A stretch of DNA of 6,737 bases from JAAYAN01 sp964437215 (GCA_964437215.1 CAYTFZ010000123.1:1-6737); one strand, 5' to 3'. Shown: positions 1 through 5,333, numbered from the stretch's first letter. Notes: a model not told the origin generated them from the letters alone. Numbers and translations are program-made.

Positions 1-571
1 CCGCCATCATTGCTGCCTGACTAACTGAAAGACGCGAAGCATTTTTCCCGAAATAATATTTTGCCGCCGCTTCTGCGCCGTAAACGCACTCGCCGAACTG
101 AGCAATATTAACATATACTTCAAGAATTCTTTTCTTCGACCAAAACATTTCTATCAGAACAGTGATGTAAGCTTCGGCACCTTTTCTTATCCAGCTTCTG
201 CCGCTCCATAAAAACATATTGCGCGCAACCTGTTGCGAAATTGTGCTGGCGCCCCTCAGCTTTTTTCGCCTGCTTAAAATTACCTGCTTTACAGATTCAA
301 AATCGAAACCGTAATGTGTGGCAAACTTTTGATCTTCGGAGGAAATTACCGCCATTGCAAGATTCTTCGATATTTCGTCAATATCTTTCCATTCGTGCAA
401 AACAGAATTACAGCTGTTTTCTTTAAAAAGATTTGAAATCTGATGGCGCAATATATAGGATGAAGTAGGAGGATCAATCCATTTAAATATTATTACAAGC
501 GGAACAGGAATTAAAATTATAATAACTATAAATTTTAAAATAAACTTAAACCATTTTTTAATTGTCTTCAT
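1..571 (-). CDS. mtgA: Monofunctional biosynthetic peptidoglycan transglycosylase, 5' part (runs off window)
   Basis: This GT51 enzyme polymerises lipid II into glycan strands at the outer face of the inner membrane and has no transpeptidase domain. The first 190 residues are present. A basic N-terminus and one membrane anchor (about residues 9-30) are followed by WIDPPTS (31-37), which is typical of MtgA. The catalytic-Glu motif SSEDQKF lies at 77-83 (E79), with HYGFD at 86-90. The donor/acceptor-site motif GASTISQQVARN is at 108-119. The second conserved Glu region, IEMFWSKKRILEVYVN, is at 140-155, and YGAEAAAKYYFGK is at 164-176. MtgA proteins are usually around 230-245 residues, so roughly the last 40-50 are missing only because the window ends. 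The start at 571 is the first ATG before the anchor, and no strong Shine-Dalgarno is seen upstream. The gene is divergent from the GAF gene. Family assignment is very secure. Confidence 0.95.
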   Translation of the reverse strand, partial: MKTIKKWFKFILKFIVIIILIPVPLVIIFKWIDPPTSSYILRHQISNLFKENSCNSVLHEWKDIDEISKNLAMAVISSEDQKFATHYGFDFESVKQVILSRRKKLRGASTISQQVARNMFLWSGRSWIRKGAEAYITVLIEMFWSKKRILEVYVNIAQFGECVYGAEAAAKYYFGKNASRLSVSQAAMMA

Positions 572-633
572 AAAAATTCTGAATCCGGAGAATATTGATA
601 TTAATCACTCAATAAAAAAATAATGCTGCCGAA

Positions 634-663
634 AATATAATATTGGTTTTCAAATAGGCGCAA
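634..663 (-). promoter_or_regulatory. Possible sigma-70-like promoter for mtgA
   Basis: On the minus strand TTGCGC (663-658) and TATATT (639-634) are separated by 18 bp, and they lie about 63-92 bp upstream of the mtgA start in the divergent intergenic region. This is a pattern match in AT-rich DNA only. Bacteroidota-type promoters use different consensus boxes, so the call is weak. Confidence 0.25.
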
Positions 664-727
664 AACCTTTTTTAAATGAATGAATAAAACTTTAATTGTT
701 AGATATATTTAGTTTAGCGGAAATGTT

Positions 728-1267
728 ATGAAATTAAGTGAATTCAGCAGGAAGCTGCCCGATTTTAATTCAATATCGGATATGGATTTAAAGGTAAAAA
801 ACCTGAAACTGGTTTTATCGCAGATAAAAAAAATAAATCTTAAATCGAACAGACACGATAAACTAAAACTTGTTATTCAATCGGCTTTGGAAATAAGCGG
901 CTGCACACGGGGTGCAATTATGATTTTGAATAACGGCGAATTGGAGTTTAAAACTGGCTTAAACCTGAATGAAAAAACTATTCTGGAAAGAGAATTCAAC
1001 ATATCTTATTCAATTTGCAGCGAAGTTTTAAAAACAGGTAAATCGGTTTTTCTGGAAAAAGCTCAAGCCGATAATGAATTCAGTCCTACCCAGAGCATTT
1101 TATCATTAAATCTTCAAACAATATTCTGTTCGCCCTTAATTGCGGAAAACGAAAAAATAGGCGTTCTTTATACCGATTGCCAAAGTCTTTCCAGTAAAAA
1201 TATGGACGCCGTGCAGGAATATTTTGAAATGTTTGCCGAACACGCTGCTATTGCTTTGCAGAGTTGA
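728..1267 (+). CDS. Stand-alone GAF domain protein
   Basis: A 179-residue cytoplasmic protein with no signal peptide or membrane segment. The N-terminal 40 residues are probably helical (several Lys/Leu-rich turns around 20-38). They lead into one GAF domain spanning about 41-177. Recognisable GAF features are the helix KLKLVIQSALEISGC (45-59), the strand RGAIMIL (61-67), the helix SYSICSEVLKTGKSVF (93-108), the loop NEFSPTQSI (116-124), the strand TIFCSPLI (131-138), KIGVLYTD (143-150) and the terminal helix YFEMFAEHAAIAL (165-177). The segment F-x3-SI...csPL resembles GAF domains attached to sigma-54 activators, cyclases and FHA proteins, but no output domain is present. It may bind a small ligand or act as a partner subunit, and the ligand cannot be predicted. 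The start at 728 is the first ATG of the frame, and the upstream SD is weak (GCGGAAATGTT). Confidence 0.85.
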   Translation: MKLSEFSRKLPDFNSISDMDLKVKNLKLVLSQIKKINLKSNRHDKLKLVIQSALEISGCTRGAIMILNNGELEFKTGLNLNEKTILEREFNISYSICSEVLKTGKSVFLEKAQADNEFSPTQSILSLNLQTIFCSPLIAENEKIGVLYTDCQSLSSKNMDAVQEYFEMFAEHAAIALQS

Positions 1268-1277
1268 GCAAATTTAA

Positions 1278-1646
1278 CTACTCTTTTTCAAGCCATTTTA
1301 TTGCAGCAGCTTCATCAATAAATTCCTTGATATCATGACCCTTGGATTGCATAAATGCGGTTACATAGCTGTGGCTTGTATCGTGAGGGTTGATTAGGTT
1401 GGCTACTTTCCGGAAAAGGTTTTTTCCGGGCGGCATTAAATAATTGGATGAGTATTCGAATGTCGGTTTAACCGTATCAATATTACGGACATTTCTTACA
1501 TCGCATAGCAGCAGATCTATATTATATGCTTTTGCAAATAGGTCAACATCTTTTGCAGTCCTTACCGAAAGTTTTGTTGTTACATCAACAAACATTTTAA
1601 GAATTATGTACTTCTTGGAATCGGAAACTTTAATGCAATATTCCAT
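1278..1646 (-). CDS. Small STAS/SpoIIAA-like protein
   Basis: A 122-residue soluble protein, convergent with the GAF gene (10 bp between the stops). The pattern of alternating strands and helices suggests a STAS/SpoIIAA-like fold. It has beta strands YCIKVSD and KYIILKMF (3-19), a helix about 30-41, the strand IDLLLCDVRNV (43-53), and a second half with KVANLINPHDTSHSYVTAFMQSKGHDIKEFID (80-111) ending in AAAIKWLEK. The end pattern, 'G-hydrophobic-F-x-D followed by A-x2-WL', is common in SpoIIAA-like small proteins. These are often described as regulators or lipid/protein-binding modules, and the role here is unknown. On its own strand the start is preceded by AGGAAA (positions 1656-1651), four bases from the ATG, which supports this start. 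The fold call is inferred from pattern and not proven. Confidence 0.7.
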   Translation of the reverse strand: MEYCIKVSDSKKYIILKMFVDVTTKLSVRTAKDVDLFAKAYNIDLLLCDVRNVRNIDTVKPTFEYSSNYLMPPGKNLFRKVANLINPHDTSHSYVTAFMQSKGHDIKEFIDEAAAIKWLEKE

Positions 1647-1650
1647 CAGC

Positions 1651-1656
1651 TTTCCT
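1651..1656 (-). promoter_or_regulatory. Shine-Dalgarno of the STAS-like gene
   Basis: AGGAAA on the minus strand ends four bases before the ATG at 1646. It supports that start over later in-frame ATGs. Confidence 0.55.
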
Positions 1657-1781
1657 AAATAGGTTAAAGATGTATTATTTATGAAATTAAAGTAAATATT
1701 GCTGATGGGATTGTCAAGTTTAAAAATGAGTATTTTAATCTTGGGTTTAAACTATAGCTTTCTTTTGCGCATAGTTTAATA

Positions 1782-1809
1782 AATTTTGAATTTTGAATGC
1801 TTAATTTTG
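1782..1809. repeat. Heptamer tandem repeat (AATTTTG)
   Basis: Four consecutive 7-bp units read AATTTTG, AATTTTG, AATGCTT, AATTTTG, followed by AATGAAA. Three units are perfect and one is degenerate. It is a small non-coding microsatellite upstream of the scaffold gap. Confidence 0.65.
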
Positions 1810-1897
1810 AATGAAAAAAAAACAGAGCGGAAACCGGAGAAGAGAGACCGGAACAGGGTGAATGGTAAAAGGTACAGGGTTTTTAAAATCTTACTCT

Positions 1898-1916
1898 TCC
1901 CGTAAAAAGCACGGGA
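1898..1916. repeat. Small hairpin TCCCGT/ACGGGA
   Basis: TCCCGT (1898-1903) pairs perfectly with ACGGGA (1911-1916) around a 7-base loop. It is followed by CAGG, so it contains the word CGGGACAGG that recurs in both copies of repeat A (2797 and 3564). No T-run follows, so it is not called a terminator. Confidence 0.5.
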
Positions 1917-1957
1917 CAGGTAGAACCGTACTCTTACTCTCATCTAAAAATATTCTG

Positions 1958-2012
1958 TTGATTTTACCGAACTAAATCTATAATTTTTGTCCGTTAATTT
2001 TATTGGCGGAAA
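1958..2012 (+). repeat. 55-bp direct repeat, left flank of assembly gap
   Basis: This 55-base block is identical to 2113-2167 and ends exactly where the N run begins. It is best read as the terminal k-mer of one contig duplicated at the start of the next, not as a biological repeat. Confidence 0.9.
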
Positions 2013-2112
2013 NNNNNNNNNNNNNNNNNNNNNNNNNNNNNNNNNNNNNNNNNNNNNNNNNNNNNNNNNNNNNNNNNNNNNNNNNNNNNNNNNNNNNNNN
2101 NNNNNNNNNNNN
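2013..2112. other. Assembly gap, 100 N
   Basis: Exactly 100 Ns, a conventional placeholder length. Nothing can be said about real intervening sequence, and there may be none. Confidence 0.98.
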
Positions 2113-2167
2113 TTGATTTTACCGAACTAAATCTATAATTTTTGTCCGTTAATTTTATTGGCGGAAA
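2113..2167 (+). repeat. 55-bp direct repeat, right flank of assembly gap
   Basis: Starts on the first base after the Ns and is identical over 55 bases to 1958-2012. See the left flank for its interpretation. Confidence 0.9.
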
Positions 2168-2219
2168 TTTTGGGAAGTTTGAATGTTTGATTTTGATTAC
2201 AGAACAATAACAAAAAATA

Positions 2220-2225
2220 TATAAT
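2220..2225 (+). promoter_or_regulatory. Possible -10 box (TATAAT) upstream of the secreted-protein gene
   Basis: A perfect TATAAT lies 95 bp before the start of the 2320 gene and 18 bp before a small ORF. No convincing -35 is placed 16-18 bp upstream (TTGATT at 2193-2198 is 21 bp away). The region is AT-rich, so this is only suggestive. Confidence 0.25.
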
Positions 2226-2242
2226 TACTAAGTGGAGATTAA

Positions 2243-2308
2243 ATGGTCCATATTTTACCTCTTACTCAAATTCCTGATTCACAATTAACTATTTTAATAC
2301 TAATTTAA
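2243..2308 (+). CDS. Possible 21-residue leader or small ORF
   Basis: The ATG at 2243 is preceded at five bases by GGAG (2234-2237), a better-spaced Shine-Dalgarno than most here. The frame runs 21 codons (MVHILPLTQ...ILILI) and stops 11 bases before the ATG of the next gene. Its hydrophobic C-terminus is unremarkable. It could be a translated leader coupled to the downstream gene, or chance. No family is recognised. Confidence 0.2.
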   Translation: MVHILPLTQIPDSQLTILILI

Positions 2309-2310
2309 GT

Positions 2311-2314
2311 GAGG
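2311..2314 (+). promoter_or_regulatory. Shine-Dalgarno GAGG of the 2320 gene
   Basis: GAGG is spaced five bases from the ATG at 2320 and supports that start. Confidence 0.6.
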
Positions 2315-2319
2315 TAAGT

Positions 2320-2757
2320 ATGAAAAAGTCTGCATTAATTCTGGTTGTATTATTTTTATCGATGGCATTTTATCTGCCGACAAAATCTTTTAATAATAAA
2401 AACTCAGACCATTCAGAATTGAGTGAACATATTACATCAAAGGTAATATCAATTTTGCAGGGAGAAAAATATTCGGATTTCAAAGAAAATATTTCCCTTG
2501 AAAGCTACGTAATTAATCAAAACAGTTACGAAAATCTAAATGATGTATTATCAAATCCTTCTAAAAAAGCTGCGTTTATAGAAGGAGCTGATACAAAGCT
2601 TGGGTATATGCATATGATACTTTCGGAAAATGAGAAAGAGGCATACCTGGTATTGGAAACAAAGTCGACTAGCGGTACAAAAATAAATTGGCATTCAATC
2701 TTCTTGAAGATTGGAGAAAATCAGAAATGGCAAATTATAAGCTGGCATAAAAGCTAA
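2320..2757 (+). CDS. Small secreted protein, possibly NTF2-like
   Basis: A 145-residue exported protein of unknown function. Residues 1-23 form a signal peptide or anchor (MKKS followed by a hydrophobic run to FYLP), with no lipobox Cys. The mature part begins with a polar segment and a helix SELSEHITSKVISILQ (about 32-47). Later come the strand YMHMILSENEKEAYLVLETKS and the pair SIFLKIGENQKWQIISWHKS (126-145). That last motif, 'hydrophobic-K-x-G-x2-KW-x-I-x-SWH', resembles the closing strands of NTF2/SnoaL-like and DUF4440-type folds. This is a shape argument, not a firm family match. GAGG at 2311-2314, five bases before the ATG, fixes the start. A 10-bp hairpin and repeat A copy 1 begin just after the stop, so the gene sits on the left edge of the repeat-bounded region. 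Confidence 0.75.
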   Translation: MKKSALILVVLFLSMAFYLPTKSFNNKNSDHSELSEHITSKVISILQGEKYSDFKENISLESYVINQNSYENLNDVLSNPSKKAAFIEGADTKLGYMHMILSENEKEAYLVLETKSTSGTKINWHSIFLKIGENQKWQIISWHKS

Positions 2758-2770
2758 ATCTAAAGCATTC

Positions 2771-2806
2771 GCCTGTTCCGCAATAAAAATCATTATCGGG
2801 ACAGGC
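2771..2806 (+). terminator. Stem-loop 13 bp after the secreted-protein gene
   Basis: GCCTGTTCCG (2771-2780) pairs over all 10 positions (one T-G wobble) with CGGGACAGGC (2797-2806) around a 16-base AT-rich loop. Its position directly after a stop codon suggests transcription termination, but no clean T-run follows. The right arm belongs to repeat A, so it could equally be part of that element's fold. Confidence 0.4.
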
Positions 2807-2966
2807 GCTGTTGATTATTTTGCTTTAATGGTCAGTTTGTGACCGGTTCAGTTAGCTCTGAAATTCAGGTTACTTGTTCAACGTTCTTTAGTTAATTAAC
2901 AATTTTTATAAAATTAAAATTGGTACTTTTCTGCTGCACTCAAGTCCCGTCATAAAAGATTGACGG
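2792..2966 (+). repeat. Repeat A, copy 1
   Basis: This intergenic repeat is shared with 3560-3750. The identical blocks are TTATCGGGACAGGCGCTGTT at the left, 47 bases at 2861-2907 (same as 3645-3691) and 26 bases at 2937-2962 (same as 3721-3746), with diverged sequence between. It carries small hairpins: GGTCA/TGACC at 2830-2844, the palindrome GTTAATTAAC at 2891-2900, and CCGTC/GACGG at 2947-2966. It lies between two unrelated small exported-protein genes. No coding potential is seen. From 2967 to 3049 there is unshared sequence leading to the next ATG. Confidence 0.85.
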
Positions 2967-3049
2967 TAAAAATGAGTGGCCCATCAAAAGCAGGATTGCA
3001 AACAGGTCAGCCGCGAAGTTGTTAAGTTTTTATTCAAAAAGGATGAAAT

Positions 3050-3526
3050 ATGAAAAATATTCTCCCTATAATTTTTATATGTTTTGCGATAAGTAGTTGT
3101 AATGATAAAATCGTAGACAATTCAATTACATATGATTCTTCAATAACACCCATTATTTTTTATGGTGAAACGAGTCTTAGGTCACTGAGTTCTGATGAAA
3201 TAAGTATCCAAAAAATTGAAATTATTAATGATGTTTTAGTAATTGATGCAACTTATCCTGGAGGAAGTGAAGTTTCTTCAACGGCTTTATTTTCTGAATC
3301 TGGTTTTCTGGAATCTTCCCCTGTACAAGTTCCAATGAGATTAGTCCATCATTCATTTTCAGATACTTACACAAAAATAATTTCCGAGAAATTCTATTTC
3401 GATCTTAAGCCTTTAGCAACTTTTTATAAAAGTGGTTACAGAACCGATAAGGGTGTAATATTACTTTCTATTTATGATTCTGATTCAACAAAATATTATT
3501 TGCCTCAACCCAAATATATTTTTTAA
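3050..3526 (+). CDS. Small beta-rich lipoprotein
   Basis: A 158-residue predicted lipoprotein. The signal peptide ends in the lipobox I-S-S-C (C17), so the mature protein would be acylated and held in the inner or outer membrane facing the periplasm or surface. The body is beta-rich: VLVIDATYPGGSE (62-74), then FLESSPVQVPMRLVHHSFSDTY and FYFDLKPLATFYKSGY, ending in VILLSIYD. From memory, this order of motifs (Y-x-GG, sPvqv-x-L-x-H, FDL-x-PL, a final strand) resembles a family of Bacteroidota lipoproteins that usually read GGGC-x2-H and D-x-C. Here both Cys positions are Ser/Tyr and the His is absent, so any disulfide or metal site is lost. The biochemical role is unknown. AAGGA about eight bases before the ATG supports the start. 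The gene is bounded on both sides by copies of repeat A, so it sits alone like a cassette. Confidence 0.8.
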   Translation: MKNILPIIFICFAISSCNDKIVDNSITYDSSITPIIFYGETSLRSLSSDEISIQKIEIINDVLVIDATYPGGSEVSSTALFSESGFLESSPVQVPMRLVHHSFSDTYTKIISEKFYFDLKPLATFYKSGYRTDKGVILLSIYDSDSTKYYLPQPKYIF

Positions 3527-3615
3527 AAGACCTAACCCTCTGCTTTCCGATACACTTCGTTATCGGGACAGGCGCTGTTTATTGTTTCGCTTTAGCGGCC
3601 GGATTTTAATTAACG

Positions 3616-3630
3616 CCCGCCTGAGGCGGG
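3616..3630 (+). repeat. GC-rich hairpin within repeat A copy 2
   Basis: CCCGCC and GGCGGG form a perfect 6-bp stem on a 3-base loop. It is absent from copy 1, so it looks like a small insertion into the repeat. No T-run follows. Confidence 0.6.
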
Positions 3631-3755
3631 TTCGGTTGGTTCTAAAATTCAGGTTACTTGTTCAACGTTCTTTAGTTAATTAACAATTTTTGTAATCTTT
3701 AAGGTGGTGCTATTCTACGGCACTCAAGTCCCGTCATAAAAGATTGGCGGGGGCG

Positions 3756-3775
3756 CCTGCCTGCCGGTAGGCAGG
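3756..3775 (+). repeat. GC-rich palindrome within repeat A copy 2
   Basis: CCTGCCT and AGGCAGG form a 7-bp stem on a 6-base GC-rich loop. The 20 bases form a nearly perfect palindrome and are absent from copy 1. Its GC content contrasts sharply with the surrounding AT-rich DNA, as expected of a dispersed REP-like palindrome. Confidence 0.6.
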
Positions 3776-3824
3776 GGTTAGCAGCCATGCAGTTATGTAG
3801 CTTAACAATGTAAAAGGTAGATAG

Positions 3825-4379
3825 ATGGATTCATTTAAAATAATGATTGTTATGTTTCTTTTTCTATTGTGGGGATGCAAGAATGAACAACCAACCGAAA
3901 ATAACTCAGATATATTTGGGAAATATGAAAGTTCCAGATTTATTGAATCTGGTTCAAATGATTTAGGTGTTGATATTCAATCGGCAGGCGGCTATTTAAC
4001 AATAACATTATGCAGTAATCTAGAGTTTACATCCGAATTGTTTGTCCCGGCAAATGTAAATAGTTACTTTCCGGCAGGTTATACTAATTACAAAGGCCAG
4101 TTTTCACGTAAAAATAACTTAGTTGAGTTCAACTCAGCGGAATTCATTTTGCAAAAAATATACTGGAATAAAGAGACGGAACAGCTTGAATCATTTGGAA
4201 TTCAATCAAAAGGACGAGAAGTTAAAATTCTCTTAAATAAAAAATCGAGTATGAAGCTGTTAGCATTGAAGACCGATTTAGAAAACATACCCAGTTGTCA
4301 GGGTCGCATCCAGCCACCAAAAAACAGGAATAAATTTTTACTCAACTTATATTTAAACCCAGTATTTTTGAAATTGTGA
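3825..4379 (+). CDS. Small lipoprotein with a repeat-derived C-terminal tail
   Basis: A 184-residue predicted lipoprotein with signal peptide MDSFKIMIVMFLFLL and lipobox L-W-G-C (C18). The mature N-terminus KNEQPTENNSD is a flexible linker. From about 31 (FGKYESSRF) to 138 (KILLNKK) the protein looks like one beta-sheet domain: LTITLCSNLEFTSELFV, YTNYKGQFSRKNNLVEFNSAEF, IYWNKETEQLESFGIQSKGREVKILL. 'G-x-Y-x-S' near the start with successive antiparallel strands recalls lipocalin/calycin-type small lipoproteins, but no family is recognised. The last ~23 residues (from about 163, QPPKNRNKF on) are encoded by repeat B copy 1, so the natural C-terminus has probably been lost or replaced. AAAGGTAG just before the ATG serves as the SD. 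Repeat A copy 2 lies upstream. Confidence 0.75.
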   Translation: MDSFKIMIVMFLFLLWGCKNEQPTENNSDIFGKYESSRFIESGSNDLGVDIQSAGGYLTITLCSNLEFTSELFVPANVNSYFPAGYTNYKGQFSRKNNLVEFNSAEFILQKIYWNKETEQLESFGIQSKGREVKILLNKKSSMKLLALKTDLENIPSCQGRIQPPKNRNKFLLNLYLNPVFLKL

Positions 4380-4405
4380 TTATGATAAACTGCTTTCGGT
4401 TCAAG
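4313..4405 (+). repeat. Repeat B, copy 1
   Basis: Aligns with 6421-6520. Both begin GCCACC, share the identical block CAGGAATAAATTTTTA (4325-4340 and 6441-6456), then TTATATTTAA and GTATTTTTG, and run on almost without gaps to TTTCGGTTCAAGG versus TTTCGCTTCAGAG. Identity by eye is moderate, roughly three quarters. Copy 1 overlaps the last ~22 codons of the lipoprotein gene, while copy 2 is intergenic. Confidence 0.7.
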
Positions 4406-4490
4406 GTAAATACTTGAATTACCTGGGAATTTATCAGATAACATAGATACTATTCAGTTACCGGACTTAGAAATGCAACAGCTAAATAAT

Positions 4491-4494
4491 GGAG
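4491..4494 (+). promoter_or_regulatory. Shine-Dalgarno GGAG choosing the 4500 start
   Basis: GGAG lies five bases before the ATG at 4500. The in-frame ATG at 4473 has no such site, so translation more likely begins at 4500. Confidence 0.6.
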
Positions 4495-4499
4495 AAATA

Positions 4500-5333
4500 A
4501 TGTTTTTAATCAACAACAGATTCCAATTCTCAAAAATGAATTTCTTACTTTCGGCATTGCTTCTTTTATTAAGTTGCAGTGTTATTTCAAATGCCCAGCA
4601 GACTGAAAGGAATTTTATAGGCGGAAGCTTTGGAATTAGCGGCTTTAACATTAAGGATGAACATTCTTCCCCATTAATTTTCGGCAGTATTGGAATTGCA
4701 CCGGCTTTGCAATACTATTACAAAGGAGAAACATCCCTTCATCAGTTTGAAGCTGCTTATTTTGAAGATTATTTAACTTCGCAGGCGGATAATTTTAACG
4801 CTAATAACAAAAGAGGAAAAGTAAAATACAGCTATTTTTATCAAGTTACGGATTTCAGTATATTTGAAAAGGAGATAAGGTTTTTTCTGGGGGGATCTTT
4901 GGTAACTTTTCTTTCGCATACAGAATATTATTTTTATTACGCACCAAAAAATTCAAACGGCAAGGGAAGCGAATCCTGGTATTGGAGTAATTCTGCCGAT
5001 ATTTCAATGCAGCTTGAATATAATCCAACAGAAAGACAGTTTCTTTCATTTCAGATAAATATACCTGTTTTAAGCAATGTTTCGAGACCCAAATATTCTC
5101 CCAGCGGGGATTATAATTATACAGAAAATGACTGGAAATTTAGAATGTTCGGAAAAACAGAATTTTTCCCGGAGAATTTTTCTGTCAACTCCCAAATTGT
5201 ATATCAGGCTCCTTTGGCAGGGGACTTCAATTATCAACTAAATTACGAATTCTACTATTCTTTTTACAACCGTCCGCAGGATGTTAAAATGTATATGAAC
5301 AATCTTCGCGCAGGCGTATTTTATTGTTTTTAG
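4500..5333 (+). CDS. Outer-membrane beta-barrel-like protein
   Basis: A 277-residue exported protein. The start is placed at 4500 because GGAG precedes it; this drops nine residues from the longest frame. A basic-hydrophobic signal peptide (NNRFQFSKMNFLLSALLLLLSCSVISNA) probably ends at SNA before QQTE. The mature part is rich in alternating aromatic and polar residues with short turns: NFIGGSFGISGFNI, LQYYYKGETSLHQFEAAYFEDYL, KVKYSYFYQVTDFSIF, IRFFLGGSLVTFLSHTEYYFYY, ISMQLEYNPTERQFLSFQINIPVL, WKFRMFGKTEFF, NYQLNYEFYYSFY. It ends in LRAGVFYCF with a terminal Phe, as many outer-membrane barrel proteins do. About 10-12 strands seem possible. No named family is recognised. The S41 lipoprotein gene follows 11 bp after the stop, so the two are probably co-transcribed. 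The pair lies between two copies of repeat B. Confidence 0.75.
   Translation: MFLINNRFQFSKMNFLLSALLLLLSCSVISNAQQTERNFIGGSFGISGFNIKDEHSSPLIFGSIGIAPALQYYYKGETSLHQFEAAYFEDYLTSQADNFNANNKRGKVKYSYFYQVTDFSIFEKEIRFFLGGSLVTFLSHTEYYFYYAPKNSNGKGSESWYWSNSADISMQLEYNPTERQFLSFQINIPVLSNVSRPKYSPSGDYNYTENDWKFRMFGKTEFFPENFSVNSQIVYQAPLAGDFNYQLNYEFYYSFYNRPQDVKMYMNNLRAGVFYCF

Larger units (their letters stand above)
1647..2319. other. Non-coding stretch with short repeats and an assembly gap
   Basis: No open reading frame with protein-like composition is visible on either strand. The stretch holds a heptamer tandem repeat (1782-1809), a purine-rich patch (about 1811-1880) with repeated CCGGA/CCGGAA words, a 6-bp hairpin (1898-1916), a 100-N gap bounded by an identical 55-mer, a TATAAT box and a 21-codon ORF just before the next gene. 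Confidence 0.7.
3530..3784 (+). repeat. Repeat A, copy 2, with complementary ends
   Basis: The second copy of repeat A has its shared core at 3560-3750 and the same order of identical blocks as copy 1. It carries extra GC-rich palindromes that copy 1 lacks: CCCGCC-TGA-GGCGGG (3616-3630) and CCTGCCT/AGGCAGG (3756-3775). A TTCCGATA/TATCGGGA stem spans 3545-3568. The element starts four bases after the stop of the preceding gene. Its ends are complementary: CTAACCC..TGC (3532-3543) matches GCA..GGGTTAG (3771-3781) with one unpaired base. ACCTAAC at the left fits the integron core-site form RYYYAAC; GTTAGCA at the right fits GTTRRRY only in GTT plus two positions. At about 255 bp it is longer than usual attC sites. 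Confidence 0.8.

Noticed and set aside
241..426. Plus-strand 61-codon ORF
   Set aside because: It lies antisense to the clear GT51 coding sequence of mtgA and its product resembles nothing.
1444..1662. Plus-strand 72-codon ORF
   Set aside because: It is antisense to the STAS-like gene, which has the better SD and protein-like composition.
1811..1861. ATG-initiated 16-codon frame in the purine-rich patch
   Set aside because: Low-complexity Lys/Arg/Gly product without an SD. It reflects base composition only.
3474..3683. Plus-strand 69-codon ORF overlapping the end of the lipoprotein gene
   Set aside because: Most of it is the translation of repeat A copy 2 (Arg/Leu-rich), and it has no start signal. 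It is a spurious repeat ORF.
2758..3824. CRISPR array
   Set aside because: There are only two repeat copies, about 780 bp apart with a gene between them, so there is no regular short repeat-spacer pattern.
4395..4430. Weak hairpin GGTAA/TTACC after the second lipoprotein gene
   Set aside because: A 5-bp AT-rich stem without a T-run is expected by chance in this composition.
4473..4499. Earlier in-frame start of the barrel-like protein
   Set aside because: No SD precedes 4473, whereas GGAG precedes the ATG at 4500, and the extra nine residues add nothing to the signal peptide.
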